64,000 nucleotides of DNA. It comes from GWF2-38-69 sp037127655 (GTDB lineage Bacteria > Verrucomicrobiota > Lentisphaeria > Victivallales > GWF2-38-69). Positions 42,970 to 52,522 of this stretch are shown here, in pieces (position 1 is the stretch's first letter; every line of letters starts with the position of its first letter). The position numbers and the translations under genes were made by a program. The notes under the pieces are model-generated. The model saw only the letters and a list, made by a program, of their open reading frames with translations, searched no databases and was not told where the DNA came from. The DNA lies in the NCBI GenBank assembly GCA_037127655.1, contig JBAXXY010000001.1:32125-96124 (forward strand), given 5' to 3'.

Positions 42970-45690
42970 TTATAACCAGGTTTTAAACTTCCTTATATAC
43001 CAGACTTTGCAAGCTTGTGTCAGAAGGCAATAGGCAATTGTCATTACTACCAGGTAAGGGAAGTATGTCAATGGGAGAGGTACAAAACCAAGATGGCTTG
43101 CAAATGGAGCGTATGGCAACAGGATTCCTATAGCTATTACAATCGCTGTTCCGGCTACTACAGGAAATGATGCTCTGCTTTGGATAAAAGGAATCTTTTC
43201 AGTTCTTATCATATGAACAATAAGCGTCTGAGTTATAAGCCCTTCCACAAACCATCCTGAATGAAAAAGCGCCTGCTGGGCATCGCAATTTGCATTAAAG
43301 ATGTACCACATAATCGCAAATGTAGCTACATCGAATATAGAGCTTATGGGGCCTATGAACAGCATAAATCTTTTTATCGAATTAGGATCCCATGTTCTGG
43401 GTTTTGCCATAAACTCTTGATCCATTTTGTCCCATGGGATGGCTATTTGCGAAAAGTCATACAAAAGATTCTGAATAAGCAGCTGGACAGGCATCATCGG
43501 CAGGAATGGAAGAACTGCGCTGGCAATAAGTACGCTAAATACATTACCGAAGTTTGAACTGCATGTCATCTGAATGTACTTCGTGATATTACCGAAAGTC
43601 CTTCTCCCTTCTCTGACGCCTTCTTCAAGAACCAGCAAACTTTTCTCAAGAAGAATTATATCAGCGGCTTCTTTTGCAAGGTCCGAGCCTGTATCGACAG
43701 ATATGCCCACATCTGCTTCTCTTAAAGCCAGAGCGTCATTAATGCCGTCGCCCATGAATCCGACCACATGCTTCTGATTCTTGAGATTTCTGACTATTCT
43801 TGCTTTATTTGACGGGGAAAGTTTTGCAAAAACGGTGCAATTCTTAGTTTTTTCAGTAAGCTCTTCTTCTGTGAGTTTATCGATTTCAGGGCCGATTATA
43901 ACTCCTTTGATAGGAAGTCCTACATCTCTGCAGATTTTTCTTGAAACAAGGTCATTATCGCCTGTTAATACCTTGACCTCAATTCCATGCTGCATCAAAA
44001 GCGAAAGCGCCTGAGAGGTAGATTCCTTCGGTGGGTCCAGGAAGGCAATATATCCTGAGAAAATCAGGTCTTTTTCATCTTCTACAGAAAACTTATCCTC
44101 TTCCCAGTTCGTGATTTGTTTATAAGCAACGACGACGACTCTTAGCCCGTCTTCAGAAAGTTTGTCTTTAAGGTCAGCCAAAGCATTGGCGTATTCATCC
44201 GTAATATCCTTGAGTTCGCCGCTTCTGAGTTCGATTTTCGTACAGTTTCTAATAGTTTCTTCGACTGCGCCTTTGCAGATGAAAAGTTTTTCCTTGGTAT
44301 CTGTTTTCTCCAGAATCACTGACATTCTTCTTCTTACAAAGTCGAAGGGGATCTCATCAATGAGTCTGTATTCCTTGGCAATTGGGGTAATTTGTTTATC
44401 TTCGGCCCTTGTTACTACTGCCTTGTCCAAAAGATTTTTCAGACCCGTCTGGAAATGACTGTTAAGAAAGGCGTATTTAAGAACTACAGGCGACTTTTCG
44501 CCTGACAAATCCATGTGCTTGATAAGAACTACTTTGTCCTGAGTCAGAGTCCCTGTTTTATCTGTACAGAGGATATCAATAGCTCCGAAATTCTGAATAC
44601 AGCTTAAATTTTTAACAACAGTTTTCTTTCTGGCTAAAGCAACGGCTCCTCGGGCCAGATTAGCATTAAGAATCATCGGTAGCATTTCAGGAGTCAAACC
44701 TACAGCTACTGAAATAGCAAAAAGGAACGCATCAGTCCAGTCATTTTTCATGAACCCATTTATCAGGAAAACTATGGGGGCCATCACTACCATGAATTTA
44801 ACAAGGAGTTTGCCCACGCTGTCAACGCCCTTGTCAAAAGCTGTCTGCGATCTTTTTCCAAGAAGTTGTGATGCCATTGAACCAAAGAAAGTATTTTGCC
44901 CCGTGCAGAGGACAAGAGCTTTTGCCGTGCCGCTTACCACGCTGCTTCCCATCAGGCACATTGTCGGCTGGTCTATCGAACTTGCTTTCTCAGCGGCTTC
45001 GCCCTTTATTTTATCATCATGAATATAACTTTGAAGAGGAGCAGATTTTTTGAGTTTTTTAAAAGTTTCATGTTTTTCTACAGGCAAAGCCTCGCCGGTG
45101 ATTGCAGATTGACTCACAAAAAGGTCTCTACTGCTTATAAGCCTAACATCTCCCGGAATCATATCCCCTGCAGAAAGATGAACTAAATCTCCAGGTACAA
45201 GATCTTCCATCGGGATATCTATTTCTTTAGTAACTAGTTTCTTGTTCTCGTATATTTGCCTAACTACCGTAGCCTTGTTATGAACAAGTTTTTTTAGATA
45301 CTCGGCTTCCATCACAGCTTTGCTTTCCTGCCAGAATCTCAGAACCGTGCTTAGTAGAATCATTGTGCCCATAACCACAGCTCCGCTGTCATCTCCAGTA
45401 GCGTATGAAACAAGCATAAGGATGAGCAAAATCATATTGAAAGGAGTCTTGAAGGAATATAGGAATATCTTCCAGCGTGGAGGGGGTTTCTGTATCGAAA
45501 CCACATTTTTGCCGTATATAGCAAGAAGTTCTTTAACTCTATCGGGCTTTAAACCTCTGTCGCCTGTTTCGAATTTTCCCATCAGTTTGTCTATACTCAG
45601 AAGCGACAAACTCTTGAGCTGTTCGCGAACTAGCTCTGCATGAGCCTTTTGTTCGTCTTCATATTTTTTCTTCTGTCTAAAAATGAACAT
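42970..45690 (-). CDS. mgtA: Magnesium-transporting P-type ATPase (type IIIB)
   Basis: Imports magnesium at the cost of ATP. 906 residues, the normal length. Phosphorylation motif DKTGTLTQDKVVL (near residue 375), TGD loop VKVLTGDND, hinge GFMGDGINDALALREADVGISVD, and about ten membrane helices with the C-terminal six typical of MgtA/MgtB. GAGG lies 9 bases before the ATG. No mgtC or mgtL-like reading frame was noticed beside it. Confidence 0.95.
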   Translation of the reverse strand: MFIFRQKKKYEDEQKAHAELVREQLKSLSLLSIDKLMGKFETGDRGLKPDRVKELLAIYGKNVVSIQKPPPRWKIFLYSFKTPFNMILLILMLVSYATGDDSGAVVMGTMILLSTVLRFWQESKAVMEAEYLKKLVHNKATVVRQIYENKKLVTKEIDIPMEDLVPGDLVHLSAGDMIPGDVRLISSRDLFVSQSAITGEALPVEKHETFKKLKKSAPLQSYIHDDKIKGEAAEKASSIDQPTMCLMGSSVVSGTAKALVLCTGQNTFFGSMASQLLGKRSQTAFDKGVDSVGKLLVKFMVVMAPIVFLINGFMKNDWTDAFLFAISVAVGLTPEMLPMILNANLARGAVALARKKTVVKNLSCIQNFGAIDILCTDKTGTLTQDKVVLIKHMDLSGEKSPVVLKYAFLNSHFQTGLKNLLDKAVVTRAEDKQITPIAKEYRLIDEIPFDFVRRRMSVILEKTDTKEKLFICKGAVEETIRNCTKIELRSGELKDITDEYANALADLKDKLSEDGLRVVVVAYKQITNWEEDKFSVEDEKDLIFSGYIAFLDPPKESTSQALSLLMQHGIEVKVLTGDNDLVSRKICRDVGLPIKGVIIGPEIDKLTEEELTEKTKNCTVFAKLSPSNKARIVRNLKNQKHVVGFMGDGINDALALREADVGISVDTGSDLAKEAADIILLEKSLLVLEEGVREGRRTFGNITKYIQMTCSSNFGNVFSVLIASAVLPFLPMMPVQLLIQNLLYDFSQIAIPWDKMDQEFMAKPRTWDPNSIKRFMLFIGPISSIFDVATFAIMWYIFNANCDAQQALFHSGWFVEGLITQTLIVHMIRTEKIPFIQSRASFPVVAGTAIVIAIGILLPYAPFASHLGFVPLPLTYFPYLVVMTIAYCLLTQACKVWYIRKFKTWL

Positions 45691-45789
45691 AAACTACCTC
45701 AGTTTAATAAGTAGAAAAAGTGGACGATATCGACGACGGCGCCGAAAAAAGAAGTTGATTAGGAGAACCAACCTTTTTGGACGATTATA
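45691..45789 (-). promoter_or_regulatory. mgtA promoter and structured leader (candidate)
   Basis: Minus strand TATAAT at 45789-45784 is a good -10; no good -35 is found at 17 bases. Just downstream, GTTGGTT (45772-45766) pairs with AATCAAC (45760-45754) around CTCCT, and flanking A/T runs extend the stem to 45780-45742. About 50 bases then lead to the mgtA ribosome-binding site. The core features of an M-box magnesium riboswitch were looked for and not found. The 8-base sequence TGGACGAT occurs on the plus strand at both 45721 and 45778, flanking the hairpin. Confidence 0.35.
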
Positions 45790-45849
45790 GCTGAAAGCTG
45801 AAAAACTCGCTATTTAACAAAAAGTATTAACAAAAAATTAACAAATCGA

Positions 45850-47346
45850 TCAGTCAACAGAATAATTTGGAGCATCTTTAGTTATCTCTATGTCATGCGG
45901 GTGAGATTCTCTTAATCCGGCCGCGGTAACTTTAACAAACTGGGCGTTCTTCCTAAGCTCAGGAATAGTTTTTGTGCCGCAGTACCCCAGAGAATATTTA
46001 ATTCCACCGATGTATTGAGTTAAAACATCCTTGACTGAGCCTCTGAAGAGAACCATCCCTTCAACACCTTGCGGAACTAGATTGTCAATTTTCTCTTCTT
46101 TGACGCCATATCTTTCTCTGCTTCCGGCACTTGATTTCATTGCCTCCAAACTTCCCATGCCTCTGTAAATAACATAGGTTCTGCCTTTGTGTGAAATTTT
46201 TTCACCCGGACTTTCGAGAGTGGCGGCAAGAACTGAGCCCATCATTACTGTCGATGCGCCCGCTCCGAGAGCTTTTGCAGCATCTCCTGACTGTTTGATA
46301 CCGCCATCAGCGATAATTGGAATATCATTACCTACAGCTTTTGATGCCCTGTAGATGGCGCTGATTTGCGGGATGCCAACTCCTGCTACAACTCTTGTCG
46401 TGCAGATTGAACCGGGACCGATCCCGATTTTAACTGCGTCTGCGCCTGCTCTCATAATAGCCTTTGCACCTTCTTCTGTTCCCACATTGCCTGCCACTAT
46501 ATCTATCTGGGGATGTTTTTTCTTGCAGCAAGTAATTGTTTCAAGTACACCTTTTGAATGTCCATGAGCAGTATCAATTACGATTGCATCGCAGTGAGCC
46601 TCAATTAGGGCCTCTATCCTATCATATTCGTATGGTCCTGCTGCTGCTGCTACTCTTAAACGGTGATCATTGTCTCTCGTGTAAAGCGGATTTAAGTTAT
46701 CAATAATTGATTTAACATCTTCAAAACTGTAAAGTCCTGCCAGTTTGCCCTTTGAAGTTATCAGTGGAAGTTTGCCGATTTTATTTGTCTTCATTATCTC
46801 GAAGGCTTTAGTGAGGGGAGTGCCGTCTGGGGCAGTAATTAGGGTTTCGACCATGACATCTTTGAGTTTTGCTCTCTTGTCAGAGACATACTTTAAATCC
46901 CTTCTTGTGATCATTCCAAGTAGCACTCCTTCATCGTCAACTATTGGGAAACCGCAGAATTTATATTTTTTATCTTCTCTTTCATTATGGAGGTGCCTGA
47001 CAGTCTGCTCTGCATGGAATACTACGGGCGTTTTAATAAGGCCATTTAGATAACCTTTTACTTTTCTGACTTCTTCAGCCTGTTGCTTGACAGTCAGATT
47101 CTTGTGTATTACGCCAATTCCGCCCGCTTGGGCCATCGCAATAGCCATAGCGCTTTCAGTTACTGTGTCCATTGCGGCGCTGACAAAGGGGATGTTGAGT
47201 TCTATATTGCGTGAAAACTTTGTTCTTATATCGCTCTCTGATGGAAGGAAATCTGAAAAAGCCGTTACCAATGACACATCATCAAATGTAAGAGCTTCAT
47301 TCTCGAAAGCTGACATAAATTTGTCGAGTTTCTTATTTATAGACAT
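45850..47346 (-). CDS. guaB: IMP dehydrogenase
   Basis: Oxidises IMP to XMP, the committed step of guanine nucleotide synthesis. 498 residues. Two CBS domains (about 100-215) are inserted after the first strands of the TIM barrel. Catalytic loop GIGPGSICTTRVVAG carries the active Cys, and the flap RYGVKEEKIDNLVPQGVEG (Arg-Tyr) is present. N-terminal EALTFDDVSLV and C-terminal SHPHDIEITKDAPNYS are standard. It follows metW by 22 bases on the same strand. Confidence 0.96.
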   Translation of the reverse strand: MSINKKLDKFMSAFENEALTFDDVSLVTAFSDFLPSESDIRTKFSRNIELNIPFVSAAMDTVTESAMAIAMAQAGGIGVIHKNLTVKQQAEEVRKVKGYLNGLIKTPVVFHAEQTVRHLHNEREDKKYKFCGFPIVDDEGVLLGMITRRDLKYVSDKRAKLKDVMVETLITAPDGTPLTKAFEIMKTNKIGKLPLITSKGKLAGLYSFEDVKSIIDNLNPLYTRDNDHRLRVAAAAGPYEYDRIEALIEAHCDAIVIDTAHGHSKGVLETITCCKKKHPQIDIVAGNVGTEEGAKAIMRAGADAVKIGIGPGSICTTRVVAGVGIPQISAIYRASKAVGNDIPIIADGGIKQSGDAAKALGAGASTVMMGSVLAATLESPGEKISHKGRTYVIYRGMGSLEAMKSSAGSRERYGVKEEKIDNLVPQGVEGMVLFRGSVKDVLTQYIGGIKYSLGYCGTKTIPELRKNAQFVKVTAAGLRESHPHDIEITKDAPNYSVD

Positions 47347-47368
47347 GGTTTATATTCCCCTTTATTTT

Positions 47369-47983
47369 TTACTGTTCTTCAAGCATGAATACACAAGTGG
47401 CTGCAAATAAATTAGGCCAGTACTTCGAGGCAAACTTCATTGTATTATTTGCCGGTATCTCCTTTAAAATTTTAAGATTCAAATCGTGGCAAAGCATTCT
47501 GAAATCTTTTATCGTTCCCAAGTGAATATTTGGTGTGTTGTACCACTGGTGGGGAAGAGTTTTTGTTATTGGCATTTGCCCTGCAAACATCAGTTGAAGC
47601 CTTGCTCTGTAGAACCCGAAATTTATAAAGCTCACTAGCACTTTTTTCCCAACTCTACTCATTTCCTTAAGCAGCGAATCTGCTTTATGGATTGTCTGGA
47701 GTGTCTGGCTGAGAATTACGAAATCAAAAGTTTTGTCTTTGATTTCAGGAAGGCCCTCATTCAAATTCCCGTGAACGACCGAAACGCCTCTTTTCACGCA
47801 TTCGATAATCATATCCTGATAGAGTTCTATGCCTGAACCAGAAATATTTTTGGTTTTGACAAGGTAGTCAAGGAGCGAACCGTCTCCGCATCCAAGGTCA
47901 AGAACTTTAGATTTTTTATCAACCATGTTCGCAATAATATGCAAATCAGGCCTGTTTTTAAAAATTGGATATTTGTTATGCAT
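47369..47983 (-). CDS. metW: Methionine biosynthesis protein MetW
   Basis: 204 residues, class I methyltransferase fold: LDLGCGDGSLLDYL (SAM motif I, about 30-43) and FDFVILSQTLQTIHKADSLLKEM as in MetW. It overlaps metX by 8 bases. MetW proteins are encoded next to MetX in many bacteria and are needed for full homoserine acyltransferase activity in some of them. Confidence 0.92.
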   Translation of the reverse strand: MHNKYPIFKNRPDLHIIANMVDKKSKVLDLGCGDGSLLDYLVKTKNISGSGIELYQDMIIECVKRGVSVVHGNLNEGLPEIKDKTFDFVILSQTLQTIHKADSLLKEMSRVGKKVLVSFINFGFYRARLQLMFAGQMPITKTLPHQWYNTPNIHLGTIKDFRMLCHDLNLKILKEIPANNTMKFASKYWPNLFAATCVFMLEEQ

Positions 47984-49130
47984 CTACATTATTAACCTTT
48001 TCGAAAACACTGCTTAAATAATCAGAAATAAGCCTGCCCACCGTATCGACTTCAAGCAAAAAGGCATCGTGTCCATAATTTGAATCTATATTGCAGTAAA
48101 CTACATCTTTATTATTAGCTCTAAGCGCTTTAACTATATCTTTTGAATTAGAAGGAGAGAAAAGCCAGTCGCTTGAAAATGAAACGACCAGAAATCTTGA
48201 CATAACTTTTGAAAAACACTCTGTGAGGTCGCCTTTGGACTTTTCCGCAAGATCGAAGTAATCCATTGCCCTTGTGATGTAGAGATAACAATTGGCATCA
48301 AATCTTTCGACAAACCTCTGTCCTTGATATTCAAGATAGTTTTCCACTTCGAAATTCTTGGAAAAGTCATAGCCGTAATTGTCGGCTTCCCTGAGTTTCC
48401 TGCCGAACTTGTTGCTCATAGACTCATCGCTTAAGTATGTGATATGTGCAAGCATTCTTGCAATGGCCAGCCCATTTTCAGGCACTTCATTCTCATAGTT
48501 TCCATTGGATTTGCTCCAAACGGGATCTTTCATTATGGCATCACGACCTACCCAATTGAACGCTATTGACTGCGAAGACAATCTTGCGCAGGTAGCTATG
48601 GCGCTGACACTTTCAACTCTATCAGGATAATCTAGCGCCCACTGAAGAGCCTGCATTCCCCCCATCGAACCGCCAACGACATTGAGCCATTTGGGGATTC
48701 CAAGATAGTCCATCAGTCTGTGCTGGGCTCTGACCATATCGGCAATTGTTATAAACGGAAAATCAAGGTTGTAGGGTTTTTGAGTTTTAGGGTTGATTGA
48801 ACGAGGCCCAGTCGAACCTGAACATCCTCCGATGCAGTTACTACAGACTATATGGTATTTGTCTGTATCGAACGCTTTGCCAGGGCCGACCATTTCATCC
48901 CACCATCCCGGTTTTTTATCGCTTTCTTCGTAGTAGCCTGCCGCATGAGCATTGCCCGTAAGGGCGTGTATGATGAGAATGGCATTTGTCCTGTTCTTGT
49001 TGAGTTTGCCGTAGGTTTCGTAACGAATAGTTACAGGTGATAGCATCTTGCCACAGTCGAGAGCCAAGGCATCGCTTCCATCCATCCCGAAAGTGAAATC
49101 GTGATATTTAACTATTCCTACGCTTCTCAT
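47976..49130 (-). CDS. metX: Homoserine O-acyltransferase MetX
   Basis: Activates homoserine by acylation in methionine synthesis. 384 residues, alpha/beta hydrolase fold. The nucleophile elbow is GGSMGGMQALQWA (near residue 140-150), with Asp in VVSFSSDWLFSP and His in NYGHDAFLLEVD completing the triad. The acyl donor (acetyl- or succinyl-CoA) cannot be decided by eye; substrate-selecting residues need an alignment. It is 3 bases after the RdgC-like gene. Confidence 0.93.
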   Translation of the reverse strand: MRSVGIVKYHDFTFGMDGSDALALDCGKMLSPVTIRYETYGKLNKNRTNAILIIHALTGNAHAAGYYEESDKKPGWWDEMVGPGKAFDTDKYHIVCSNCIGGCSGSTGPRSINPKTQKPYNLDFPFITIADMVRAQHRLMDYLGIPKWLNVVGGSMGGMQALQWALDYPDRVESVSAIATCARLSSQSIAFNWVGRDAIMKDPVWSKSNGNYENEVPENGLAIARMLAHITYLSDESMSNKFGRKLREADNYGYDFSKNFEVENYLEYQGQRFVERFDANCYLYITRAMDYFDLAEKSKGDLTECFSKVMSRFLVVSFSSDWLFSPSNSKDIVKALRANNKDVVYCNIDSNYGHDAFLLEVDTVGRLISDYLSSVFEKVNNVDA

Positions 49131-49133
49131 AAA

Positions 49134-50216
49134 TTAGAGTGATTCTCTTTTTTCCACCCACTGTTTAATCTGCGCAATTTTCTTCTGCCAGTCGGGCGAT
49201 TTTGTTTCCTGAATAAACTTGCTAAAGAGTGCCCTGAATACAGTTTTAAAAGTCAGAAGATTATCAATTCTTTCGGCAAAGCGGCTGTTATGCTCCATCT
49301 CTTCGCCCTGCGGAAGAATAACTGACGAGAACGAAAAACTGTCTGCGTCAAATGTAGCGCTCCAATTCTCATCATCCTTAGCAAATACGATTTTTGCTTT
49401 CTTAAGCTTTTTCCCTACATTCAGAGCCGCTCTGGCTTCTGCGCTTCTAAGAGGGTTTCCCTTTTTAACTGCTGACTCAAGCGCTCCATCTCCATCAGAT
49501 ATGAATGACAAAGGCCCATCAATCATAAATCCAAATTTACCTAGATTTTTAACATCGAATTCTCCTCCGTCCTCTTCACTGAAGAACCACAGCCATGTGA
49601 GAAAATCCCTTCCTGCCATGAGGTCATCATCAACATTTGGAAAGAGCTTCATCCCGGCATAATGTGATGGATTAAGTTTTTCCTCTATCATAATTTCTTC
49701 TGCGCTAAGCTCAATTGGGATGATTTTTACAGTCTTTTCAAATAAGGCAAGAAAAGTATCCATCTGCCCCTGAGAAGTAGCGCCGAAATAGACGCTATTG
49801 TCTCTTTTATCTATGACAAACGGAATACCAGAAATAGATGGCACCATCTGCGGAAGTCTCTTTTCTTCCACCGTTGCTTTTATCTCTTTTCTTATCTTTC
49901 TTGGAATATCAGCTGAACCTGTAGCTCTCATATAGACAAGTTCTTCCATCTTTATTTCAGCTTTCATAAGCTGAGCAGGAACTTTCCGTTGAGCAATTCT
50001 GAGGTACAAATATATATGTCCGCCCAATGTGGCTGTTTCCTCGTCAATTGTTCTTTCAAGCAAATGACGGCCGCTTACCCAGCCTATTTGCGGTTCATTT
50101 TTAACTTCGTCGAGCTTCCCTGCGCAGTTGCTGTTAAAGTCCTTCAAAAAATCTTCTGGAAGATCTTTTGAGAGTTTCAAAAATTTTACGGAAAAACTTC
50201 CTCTTTCAAATGGCAT
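49134..50216 (-). CDS. RdgC-like protein
   Basis: 360 residues, no signal peptide or membrane segment. The first half resembles RdgC: GSFSVKFLKLSKDLPEDF, IGWVSGRHLLE near residue 45, a basic KIRKEIKATVEEKRLPQMVPS segment and FVIDKRDNSVYFGATSQGQMD near 135-155. RdgC is a ring-forming DNA-binding protein that limits RecA in Proteobacteria. The second half (about 190-360) is longer than in E. coli RdgC and not recognised. The assignment is by pattern of residues only. Its place between rph and metX, with gaps of 46 and 3 bases, says little about function. Confidence 0.5.
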   Translation of the reverse strand: MPFERGSFSVKFLKLSKDLPEDFLKDFNSNCAGKLDEVKNEPQIGWVSGRHLLERTIDEETATLGGHIYLYLRIAQRKVPAQLMKAEIKMEELVYMRATGSADIPRKIRKEIKATVEEKRLPQMVPSISGIPFVIDKRDNSVYFGATSQGQMDTFLALFEKTVKIIPIELSAEEIMIEEKLNPSHYAGMKLFPNVDDDLMAGRDFLTWLWFFSEEDGGEFDVKNLGKFGFMIDGPLSFISDGDGALESAVKKGNPLRSAEARAALNVGKKLKKAKIVFAKDDENWSATFDADSFSFSSVILPQGEEMEHNSRFAERIDNLLTFKTVFRALFSKFIQETKSPDWQKKIAQIKQWVEKRESL

Positions 50217-50262
50217 AATTACTTCTCTTTCAATTTATTAATCTATTATTATTGAGTTTTAT

Positions 50263-50976
50263 CTAAACCAAAAACTCTTTTTGCATTTCAAATATTTCTC
50301 TGAGTCCTTTCTCAGCGATGTCTATCATTGAATCAAGCTGGGTTCTTGAGAAAGATTTGCCTTCTGCAGTTCCCTGAATTTCAATGATTTTACCGTCGAC
50401 TCCCATAACGACATTCATATCAACTTCAGCGGACTTATCTTCCTCATAACAAAGGTCAAGAAGAACTTTATCCTCAACTATTCCCACGCTGACTGCCGCA
50501 ATATTCTGAATAAAGGCATCTGGAGAAACTTTGCCTTCAGCGACTAGTTTGTTCAGTGCATTTTTGAGGGCAATCATCGCTCCTGTAATGCTTGCACACC
50601 TTGTCCCTCCGTCAGCGTCAATCACATCACAGTCAATATAAATCGTTACTCCGTCAATTTTTTCTAGATCGCAGGCACCTCTTAAACTTCTTCCGATAAG
50701 CCTCTGTATTTCCTGTGTTCTTCCGCTCAAACCATTGCGCTCCCTCTTGACTCTGGTATGGGTAGATGTCGGCAGAAGCTGATATTCTGAAGTTATCCAG
50801 CCGCCCTTCTTCTTTTCGTTTTTCATCCATTGCGGAACCTCGTAGGCAACTGTGGCAGAACATATCACTCTCGTATTTCCCCATTCGATCAGTACCGAGG
50901 AATAAGCCTGTTTGAGGAAATCAGGAATAATTTTTATCTGCCTTAACTGATCTTCTTTTCTTCCATCTAATCTCAT
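50263..50976 (-). CDS. rph: Ribonuclease PH
   Basis: Phosphorolytic 3'-5' exoribonuclease that trims tRNA precursors. 237 residues, full length. RLDGRKEDQLRQIKI at the start, SSVLIEWGNTRVICSATV, ERNGLSGRTQEIQRLIGRSLR and the phosphate/active-site region CDVIDADGGTRCASITGA are all present. The C-terminus is intact (unlike the frameshifted K-12 allele). Confidence 0.96.
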   Translation of the reverse strand: MRLDGRKEDQLRQIKIIPDFLKQAYSSVLIEWGNTRVICSATVAYEVPQWMKNEKKKGGWITSEYQLLPTSTHTRVKRERNGLSGRTQEIQRLIGRSLRGACDLEKIDGVTIYIDCDVIDADGGTRCASITGAMIALKNALNKLVAEGKVSPDAFIQNIAAVSVGIVEDKVLLDLCYEEDKSAEVDMNVVMGVDGKIIEIQGTAEGKSFSRTQLDSMIDIAEKGLREIFEMQKEFLV

Positions 50977-51013
50977 ATTTTTCTCTTTATCTTTAAATAA
51001 GTGAATTTAACGG

Positions 51014-52015
51014 TTATTTCATGTAGTCGTAGAAATAGTTAACTGATGGAAAACTATTATAAGTAACATTCCCGCCTGAAGGGGTTTTGTATTTATGAGT
51101 TTTTTCAGTTTGATCATCCTGTATCTGCCAATTGAAAACTCCAGCGGCGCTATTAGAAGTGGCAAAAGTTACAGCGCCTAAAAAGTCATGGCTATCAGGA
51201 GTGTCTTCGCATGTCCCAAAAGACATTTTATTTGCAGGCACATTAAAACTAGTCGTAAATTGATTGTAAAATGAACTGTATTGATCTGGTGATACATATG
51301 TTTGGAAGTTGACCATATCAAAGCAAGCCATATTGATTTGATTTAACATGCTTGTCTGATAAGGAGTTAATGAAAGAATATATTTGCCGGCAAAGGCGGA
51401 TTTAAGCTGCTGGCATATTGTTGTAAAGTCAGTTTCTGATATTCCATTTACGCCCTCATAATCAATATCGAAGCCGTCAAGGTCATTGTCTTCCATAAAC
51501 TGCACTACACTGCTGACAAAGTGAGGATTACCTGAGTTCAAATCTGTAGATATATTCTGCCAGTCCTGCTGATTCCAACCTAAACTAATCAATACTTTGT
51601 TGCCCGGAGTTTTATGGGCTTCAGATGCAATTTTAAGGATTCTGTCATGGTCAGTATCTCCTGTAGCCGGAGGAACTCTTTTTCCATTCCAGACGCCGCG
51701 CGCATTTTCATAACAAAGAACGAAGGCATTTTTGTCAGTAGTGTAAGTACTAGGGTCAATTGCCGCATAGGGGCTGGCATTAGGCGAGACACTTGGAGGT
51801 AGCTGGACGCCATCTCCCGGCATAGTGTGAGCAAAGGCAATGAATGTAGCATTTACTTTATCTAAGGGAACTTGGGTTACTGTCGGGTCCATCCATTCGT
51901 AATAAACTGGGTAGAATTGTCCTCTTACAGGATTGGGAATTTCTATGGCGCTGAGTCCGGCTGAAAGAAAGACCATAGATACAAAAGTTAAGATTCCTAA
52001 TAATGATTTTTTCAT
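51014..52015 (-). CDS. Secreted glycoside hydrolase family 18 protein (chitinase-like)
   Basis: 333 residues with a signal peptide (cleavage near LSAIE, residue 23). A single GH18 TIM barrel: SLGW strand near residue 144 (the SxGG-like motif, here SLGW), catalytic DGFDIDYE at 180-187 with Glu187 as acid/base, MVNFQTY on strand 6, and FNWQIQDD on strand 8. No carbohydrate-binding module is attached. Likely acts on chitin or other GlcNAc-containing glycans in the periplasm or outside. AAGGA precedes the start. Confidence 0.87.
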   Translation of the reverse strand: MKKSLLGILTFVSMVFLSAGLSAIEIPNPVRGQFYPVYYEWMDPTVTQVPLDKVNATFIAFAHTMPGDGVQLPPSVSPNASPYAAIDPSTYTTDKNAFVLCYENARGVWNGKRVPPATGDTDHDRILKIASEAHKTPGNKVLISLGWNQQDWQNISTDLNSGNPHFVSSVVQFMEDNDLDGFDIDYEGVNGISETDFTTICQQLKSAFAGKYILSLTPYQTSMLNQINMACFDMVNFQTYVSPDQYSSFYNQFTTSFNVPANKMSFGTCEDTPDSHDFLGAVTFATSNSAAGVFNWQIQDDQTEKTHKYKTPSGGNVTYNSFPSVNYFYDYMK

Positions 52016-52198
52016 ATTTTATCCTTATTTCAAAATTCTTATTTGCGTGCAATAAAGCGTGAGGCTTAATACTAGTGTAAGGATTGGAAAATTTCAATTT
52101 TCTTTCGAGTGCTTGTCCAATGATTGCAAACTCTAATTTTTCTGTTATCCTAAAACAATATAGTTACCACATACCAACAAAATAGAGGAGAGCTAAAA

Positions 52199-52453
52199 AT
52201 GACGACAGCTATCATTTTAATCAATGTTCAAAGAGCCAAACTCAAAAGCGTAGCAGACAAAATCGCCGTAATTGAGGGAGTAACAGAAGTTCACACAGTC
52301 GCAGGTGAATTTGACCTTGTTGTCATGCTGAAGGTAAATGATGTAACTCAGCTATCTAAAATTCTAACCGAAAAAATGACCGTAATTGAAGGCCTTACAC
52401 ACACAAGAACACTTGTGTCGCTTGAAGTTACTTCAAAGAAATGGTCTAACTAA
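52199..52453 (+). CDS. Stand-alone RAM-domain (Lrp/AsnC ligand-binding) protein
   Basis: 84 residues forming just the RAM fold: TAIILINVQRAKLKSVADKI, VIEGVTEVHTVAGEFDLVVM and VIEGLTHTRTLVSLEV. The DNA-binding domain of Lrp/AsnC is absent, as in known small RAM proteins that bind amino acids and may pair with full regulators. Strong ribosome-binding site GAGGAGAG. It is a single gene ending in a perfect terminator. Confidence 0.88.
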   Translation: MTTAIILINVQRAKLKSVADKIAVIEGVTEVHTVAGEFDLVVMLKVNDVTQLSKILTEKMTVIEGLTHTRTLVSLEVTSKKWSN

Positions 52454-52465
52454 AATTTAAGCAAA

Positions 52466-52504
52466 AAAAATCCCCTGATGGTTCATAACTGTCAGGGGAT
52501 TTTT
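52466..52504. terminator. Bidirectional Rho-independent terminator
   Basis: AAAAATCCCCTGA (52466-52478) and TCAGGGGATTTTT (52492-52504) are a perfect 13-base inverted repeat with a 13-base loop. It serves the RAM-domain gene on the plus strand and the 552-residue secreted protein gene on the minus strand. Confidence 0.92.
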
Positions 52505-52522
52505 ATTTGCTTTTGAGGGAAC

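Noticed and set aside
45691..45849. M-box (magnesium) riboswitch before mgtA
   Set aside because: The leader is short and lacks the conserved helices and purine-rich loops I know for the M-box; only one hairpin is visible.
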